Source: Liolophura sinensis (taxonomy: Eukaryota; Mollusca; Polyplacophora; Chitonida; Chitonidae). From it: DNA of 64,000 bases. The stretch spans positions 30,485,608 through 30,549,607 of the forward strand of contig NC_088300.1 in the NCBI RefSeq assembly GCF_032854445.1. Direction: 5' to 3'. Below the pieces are notes generated by a model that searched no databases, was not told the DNA's origin, and saw only the letters and a list, made by a program, of their open reading frames with translations. Positions 61,001 through 64,000 of this stretch are shown piece by piece. Both the position numbers and the translations under genes were made by a program. Position 1 is the first letter of the stretch. Every line of letters begins with the position of its first letter.

Positions 61001-63720
61001 CCGAAGGTGAGTTAATACTGATGTACAGATTTTAGAGCACCAACACTTTCCTTCATCAAAACAGAGATTTATATAGTTCAAGCACATATTTTGCAGTTCG
61101 TTTACCTTCCCGTTTTCCGTAGTAAATGTTAACGATGTAAAAGACGATATTATTTTTCATCTTTATCCTGATCACCATCCCCTTTGGGCTTCAGGTGACT
61201 GCTCAACCATCAAGAACCAGACACAGAAGCTCAGGAATCCTGAGAGACACTTGCTAGATGGACTATATGTGTAAGACTACAAAGCCATTCACAAATAGAT
61301 TGTGTCCAACATATTTATGGGTTATTTTTCAAAAGGTTAAAGGAGAAGAAAACTTAAAAAACACTACAGGCTGAAAAGCGGACATTTTTTCTATCTGGTG
61401 GTGCCTACTGCATAATTTTGCGATTTTTCCCACCATACACGTAAAGCCTGAATACGGCAAAGCTGGCATAAATCGCTGAGTCCATCTCGTCCTCCATCTT
61501 TAACACCCTGTAATTTATGCTGGGGGTGTGTTGCCCTCTCAGCCAATGAGAGTTGTTCAAACTGGCGGTTTGTTCGCGTAAACTTGGAACCTACGTCCAA
61601 CATTCCGGTTTCTCGATTGTAAAGCGGAAAAACGAACTGTACTTTTCGCTACTTTCTGGGAAGAGTTCTACCAGAAATGTACGAAATGCACTTTGGCGGT
61701 TTCCGACGACAATTCTCCTCCTCACACAGAAGACTTCAGGACTAGTTCTTAGACAAAATAGAGTCGCCCACAGCAGATTTTGGCGCTGACTTTATTTATA
61801 ATTTATCAACTTAATGTACATATTAGAATTTTTTTATGGCTTGCACCTGTGAGGAACTATATACTCTTTTCAATGGTATTTCATTGATATTTAAATTTTT
61901 TTTCTCCTTTAAGGTGTGTTTTCCTCAGACTCTGTCCGGTTTCCTCTGACCATAATGCTGACCACTATCACATAATGGAAACATTCTTGAGTACAGTGTA
62001 ACACCAATCAAATAAATAAACAAAAGGTTAAGAGTATCTTAGGAAAATCAAGTTCAGAACATTTGGGAGCCTTTCACAAAACTTTGTGACAGACACACAA
62101 ACCTTTGAGGAGCTCTGTCAGGTAGGAGCAGAAACTGGAGCCTGCAGCAGCAAACTGTAGTCTTCCTTTCTCCTCCACCTGTAACAATCAGTGGTGTGTT
62201 TAATACAAATTACCTTGATTTGGAAAACATCTGGCCAAAGAAGACAAATCCTGATTGTTCATGAACTGACTGTGTATTATTGTAAGACTTCACAATATAT
62301 GTATCTTGGGCTATAATTAACAAAAACAGTTTTAATATAGAAACTTAATATAGAAAATCTTATTTTTCTCAAAACAATAAACGTTCTTAAAATTTCAGTA
62401 TTTTTTCTTCTTTGTTTTTCATGCTGATGTTAATGTACCAGTACCTTTGGCTGCCAGCGGATAGGTTCATTCAGGATAACCTGGGCGTAGGTGATGAGAC
62501 GTTTTGCACAGGTCTCTGACAAGTAAGTGGGTAGTGACCTCACCAAGGAAACGGCCTCATGTTCCTAGAATACAGAACAGCACAAGGCAATCCATAAATC
62601 TGACAACAAAACACAGATAGCTTCGCAATACATGGTTGTGAGAGCCCAGTTCTTTCAGCATTCCATACTTTCGAAAAAGAACGCAACAAAAATTAACTTT
62701 GGCTCTGTGAAGAAACAAAAAACTGACAAAAAGACAATGTGCATTTTTTTTTAATCATAATTCCTTCTGTTATCTTCATGAGTCATTGCTATCAAACATA
62801 TTTCCCTGTTTCACAAGCCATGTATTGCTCCCCGTCACACTGATGCACTAGAATATGATGTAGCTTATTATTATTCCTGAGAAAATTTGTTATTTCATTG
62901 TAAGTGCCTACCATTATACATAACAAAGGGTATTAATTAAGTACTCTGAAGATTTTTTTTTGGCTTAAAATCCAACTGCAAAAACTTTATAGTATTTTTT
63001 ATTTTTGCACACAAAACTCCAGCGAATTCAGTGTGACATGGTTGCCTAGGAGATACAGAGAACAAAGCTACAAACCCGATCTCCCTCCACCAAGAAGCGT
63101 AGTCTAAAGGCATAGACGTCCACCTGATGAGAACGGTCTAATCTCTTCAGCTCTATGATCCGCAAAGCGTCTTCCACAGACTGGCTGCCATCTTTCTTCA
63201 GAATGAACTTCATAATACGCTGAAATCAATCAGCGGTGTCAGCAGATCATCTTATCTTGCAGAAGAGCCACTTTTTTTTTTTGTTGTTACTATGGGTTAA
63301 CTGTATTTATAAATACCTTAGTCTTACAGATTATGCACCAGTAAATGTAACCAGTGAAATAAAATCTCTATTTTCGTCCATTTCATTAAAACTGACAAAA
63401 ATTCTAAAACCATGCACACACCAAATTCAAACAACAATAAACACCTAAGTAACCAAAAAAAAAGGGTTAAAAATGCAAATGGCAATTCTTCGTCACACTT
63501 TACTGCCTTATATACCTGTAAGGGAAGAATTGCTGAGCATGGTGTTAAAACAACAATCCAATAAGTAAATAATGTGTTAGTAAAGTGTAGAAACAGATGT
63601 CATTGACTTACAGAGAGATCATAGTCCCCCAAATCCTCCACCTTGATCTTCTTCAGCTCATACTTCAACAGAATCTCTTTGATCCGTGTGATATTACACT
63701 GCTCCTTCAACAGCTTAACT
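34080..63720 (-). CDS. KNTC1: KNTC1 / ROD, kinetochore RZZ-complex subunit, C-terminal 1,380 residues (5' end outside window)
   Basis: KNTC1 (Rough Deal) forms the RZZ complex with ZW10 and ZWILCH. RZZ builds the fibrous corona on unattached kinetochores and recruits Spindly-dynein and Mad1-Mad2 for the spindle checkpoint. Thirty-seven coding exons can be joined with every splice phase consistent: 4,143 nt after one leading base, ending in TAA at 34082-34080. Human KNTC1 is about 2,200 residues, so about 800 N-terminal residues lie beyond 64000. Segments matching the family: DPYAVWNLDTVFREDALVLD; VDHRLALAYLTSLP; VNPYNYEVIQFLLEE; a Rod_C-type region with LYMHPSILQ then PDIHEMAKKIAAVNSIQLEK; SLRRVMYLL; LDSLNI and WQKHSHKKV; LWSCVLQKL; ELWQIPSLAKVWQ. 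The C terminus is IFMQSS. An insertion near Q-rich QQQQQ (exon w17) looks lineage-specific. No clear AATAAA was found after the stop. NBAS, a Sec39-fold relative, was considered but fits less well. Confidence 0.94.
35047..35262 (+). mobile_element. SINE, family A, with target-site duplication, in KNTC1 3' region
   Basis: GGGGGCCTTCGTGGCTCAG head to AATCAAATAAATAAAA tail, flanked by CAACAATT-type direct repeats (about 35040-35047 and 35255-35263). It lies in the intron between exons w35 and w36. Confidence 0.9.
36290..36371 (+). repeat. SINE tail fragment, family A
   Basis: CGGTTTCCTCCCACTATTAT through GAAGTGAAATATTCTTG to CACCAATCAAATAAAT. Confidence 0.8.
38174..38345 (-). repeat. 27-bp minisatellite, 6 copies, starting at the donor of KNTC1 exon w33
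   Basis: GTTAATCTTGAG recurs at 38174, 38201, 38228, 38255, 38282 and 38309. The array ends against the donor of w33 (GTCAAG|GTAACA, exon end 38346). The unit on the gene strand, GCTCAAGATTAACCCATCA, resembles the exon-intron junction itself with the GT lost, so it may be another duplicated boundary that has decayed. Confidence 0.9.
40611..40868 (-). repeat. SINE, family A, in KNTC1 intron before w31
   Basis: TTTGATTGGTGATTTACGCC tail to GCTAATCACCTTGGGC head, with a small internal duplication of AGCATGACCTGGATTTGAAC. Confidence 0.9.
41445..41630 (-). repeat. SINE, family A, partial
   Basis: TTTATTTACTTGATTGCTGTT tail, ACTTATACGATCAGGGCCAG body; it stops before the tRNA-like head. Confidence 0.85.
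42296..42806 (-). repeat. 73-bp minisatellite, 7 copies, copying the 3' splice site and start of KNTC1 exon w29
   Basis: Units begin (as TTCAAACTG on the plus strand) at 42296, 42369, 42442, 42515, 42588, 42661 and 42734, each exactly 73 bp. Read on the gene strand, each unit is 25 nt of intron end (a T/G-rich tract ending GCCCAG) followed by 48 nt of exon w29. Copy variants repeat with a three-unit period: copies 1-3 and 4-6 match in order (TCC, CCC, then CCCAGTT with AACTGGG), and copy 7 resembles copy 1. A branch-point-like CTATTAAC lies just upstream of copy 7. Because 73 is not a multiple of three, the plus strand shows long but meaningless open frames. Confidence 0.97.
43222..43492. repeat. 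Inverted pair of SINE fragments, family A
   Basis: A plus-strand tail (CCTCCCATCATATGCATGAAA ... ACACCAATCAAATA) meets a minus-strand tail (TTTATTTGACTGGTGTTTTA ... CAGCCAGCATTATG) tail to tail at about 43384, followed by another CCAATCAAATAAATAAAT. Such a pair could fold into double-stranded RNA within the KNTC1 pre-mRNA. Confidence 0.8.
46311..46740 (-). repeat. 53-bp minisatellite, 8 copies, copying the end and 5' splice site of KNTC1 exon w22
   Basis: Marker AGTAC (plus strand) recurs at 46316, 46369, 46422, 46476, 46529, 46582, 46635 and 46688, a spacing of 53-54. The last copy overlaps the true exon end (46697) and donor GTTG|GTGAGTAC. The seven intronic copies keep exon-like sequence and most keep the donor; the copy at 46529 has GTCAGT instead, and those at 46369 and 46316 have changes just before it. 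Confidence 0.95.
49378..49640 (+). repeat. SINE, family A, in KNTC1 intron 18
   Basis: GTGGTGAGCACATCAGTGCG, CAATGACCCAGGAGCCTCTC and ATAATCTTGAGTACGGTGTA, near full length. Confidence 0.9.
52150..52430 (+). repeat. SINE-like element, family C, in KNTC1 intron between w13 and w14
   Basis: CAGTGTCAGTATAATGTGATT, ATGGACTCACCCTGCC and CGTCATATGAGTCAACAATTG with tail AGTATGACGTAAAACCCC. Confidence 0.78.
53665..53885 (-). repeat. Diverged SINE, family A
   Basis: TTTATTTGTCTGATTTTTGTT, then ATGCTCAATACATTATTTCAC and GGCGGTCAGTTTTATGG. Strongly decayed. Confidence 0.6.
57571..58015 (-). repeat. 76-bp minisatellite, about 6 copies, copying the 3' splice site and start of KNTC1 exon w9
   Basis: ATCACTCTGCC starts at 57571 (inside exon w9), 57647, 57751, 57827, 57903 and 57979. 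The spacing is 76, except one gap of 104 caused by an extra 28-bp piece. On the gene strand each unit carries TTGTCATTTGTCAG|GATGCTACTGG, the true acceptor plus first codons of w9. Complete decoy acceptors give exon starts at 57691, 57719, 57795, 57871 and 57947; the last partial unit lacks one. Confidence 0.95.
58176..58668 (-). repeat. About 28-bp minisatellite in the intron just upstream of KNTC1 exon w8
   Basis: Plus-strand units such as GTCATGATACAAGACATGG followed by CAATGTAAG repeat about 17 times, with variants (GATGCAAGAC, GATTCAGAC). The array begins about 20 bases upstream of the acceptor of w8 (exon start 58154) and ends at a SINE. Each unit on the gene strand supplies pyrimidine-rich sequence. 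Confidence 0.9.
58668..58998 (-). repeat. SINE, family B, in KNTC1 intron between w7 and w8
   Basis: GTGAGTGAGTGCTTAGGGTTT tail, GCTTCACTGAGACGACTTAG body, and head GACGCTCTACCGAGCCATCG. Confidence 0.88.
59770..59935. repeat. GC-rich fold-back element in KNTC1 intron between w6 and w7
   Basis: GGGGCCGCCTAGGCCCC (stem with a five-base loop) is followed by AGCGGAATTCCGCT, a perfect 14-base palindrome, then AAAAAGCGGAAAA. This compact GC-rich patch stands out in AT-rich intron and probably comes from an interspersed repeat. Confidence 0.5.
61915..62027 (+). repeat. SINE tail fragment, family A
   Basis: TCCGGTTTCCTCTGACCATA, ACATTCTTGAGTACAGTG and CACCAATCAAATAAATAAA. Confidence 0.85.
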
Positions 63721-64000
63721 CTGTAATCAAACATTTATAATATCTCTATTAAATAAAGTAGAAGTTGTTACCCAGACCAAGAATACGTTTGGCACCAAAA
63801 AATGACACAATGCCACTGTATAAACATCTATACAAAATTTGCTTGTCTGATAACAATTAAATTATGCTAGTTGAGTTGTGCACTGCAATGGCTGAAAACA
63901 TTTGGCTAAAGTGCAGCATATATGAAATGAGCATTCATGTATATGTACATTGTGATAACAAAGAAAATAAGAGAAACAAAACAGAATTTTGTCATCAGAT

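Larger units (their letters stand above)
54596..63720 (-). other. KNTC1: KNTC1 coding exons w1-w12 (window numbering)
   Basis: Exons in transcript order: w1 63720-63612, w2 63219-63076, w3 62564-62445, w4 62178-62103, w5 60751-60687, w6 60384-60274, w7 59663-59635 (only 29 nt), w8 58154-58053, w9 57615-57434, w10 56514-56417, w11 55841-55703, w12 54783-54596. All have AG acceptors and GT donors. They encode mostly helical solenoid sequence, for example SVEDALRIIELKRLDR (w2), SETCAKRLITYAQVILNEP (w3), QLLGQLVLKAARSAQ (w8) and DPYAVWNLDTVF (w11). The acceptor of w9 is the edge of a 76-bp tandem array, and a 28-bp array fills the intron just upstream of w8. Confidence 0.92.

Noticed and set aside
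34080-63720. NBAS (another Sec39-fold giant protein) as the identity of the large gene
   Set aside because: The C-terminal segments (PDIHEMAKKIAAVN, VNPYNYEVIQ, DPYAVWNL) fit KNTC1/ROD in order and spacing.

Overview
This is animal nuclear DNA. Its genes are broken by many introns with GT-AG boundaries, intergenic space is AT-rich, and tRNA-derived SINEs, microsatellites and minisatellites are scattered throughout. The SINEs (heads like CCTCCGTGGCTCAGT, tails like CACCAATCAAATAAATAA) look like families I associate with molluscs and other lophotrochozoans. I cannot name the species. No prokaryotic, organellar or viral genes were recognised.

Layout. 1-4460: repeats, a MITE-like element and an AT/TG microsatellite, no gene. 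4461-9469 (+): a complete four-exon clan-2 cytochrome P450 of 493 residues. 10521-10690 (+): a broken copy of that gene's exon 2. 10700-19575: SINEs, a palindromic AT-rich element and a 122-bp tandem duplication, no gene recognised. 19576-28394 (-): a complete 15-exon SETD3 (actin-histidine N-methyltransferase) of 493 residues, with a candidate 5' UTR exon and YY1-type promoter motif near 28720-28952. 31386-32400: a TATA/CCAAT-type promoter facing right into a 32-bp minisatellite. 34080-63720 (-): the last 37 coding exons (1,380 residues plus stop) of KNTC1/ROD, the large RZZ-complex subunit; its 5' end lies beyond the window. KNTC1 lies upstream of SETD3 on the same strand. Every splice phase in the three gene models is consistent.

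The three genes have unrelated jobs (monooxygenase, actin methylation, spindle checkpoint), so the window is a chance neighbourhood and not a pathway cluster.

The most unusual signal is inside KNTC1. Three separate minisatellites (73 bp x 7, 53 bp x 8, 76 bp x about 6) each sit on an exon-intron boundary and copy the splice signal together with adjoining coding sequence, giving rows of decoy splice sites. In each case I checked, using a decoy leads to an early stop codon. Two more arrays press against other KNTC1 splice sites. Other notable points are a U12-type intron in SETD3 that seems to end in GG, a chain of stop-start overlapping mini-ORFs downstream of the TATA promoter, and a SINE nested inside another SINE with a perfect 12-bp target-site duplication.
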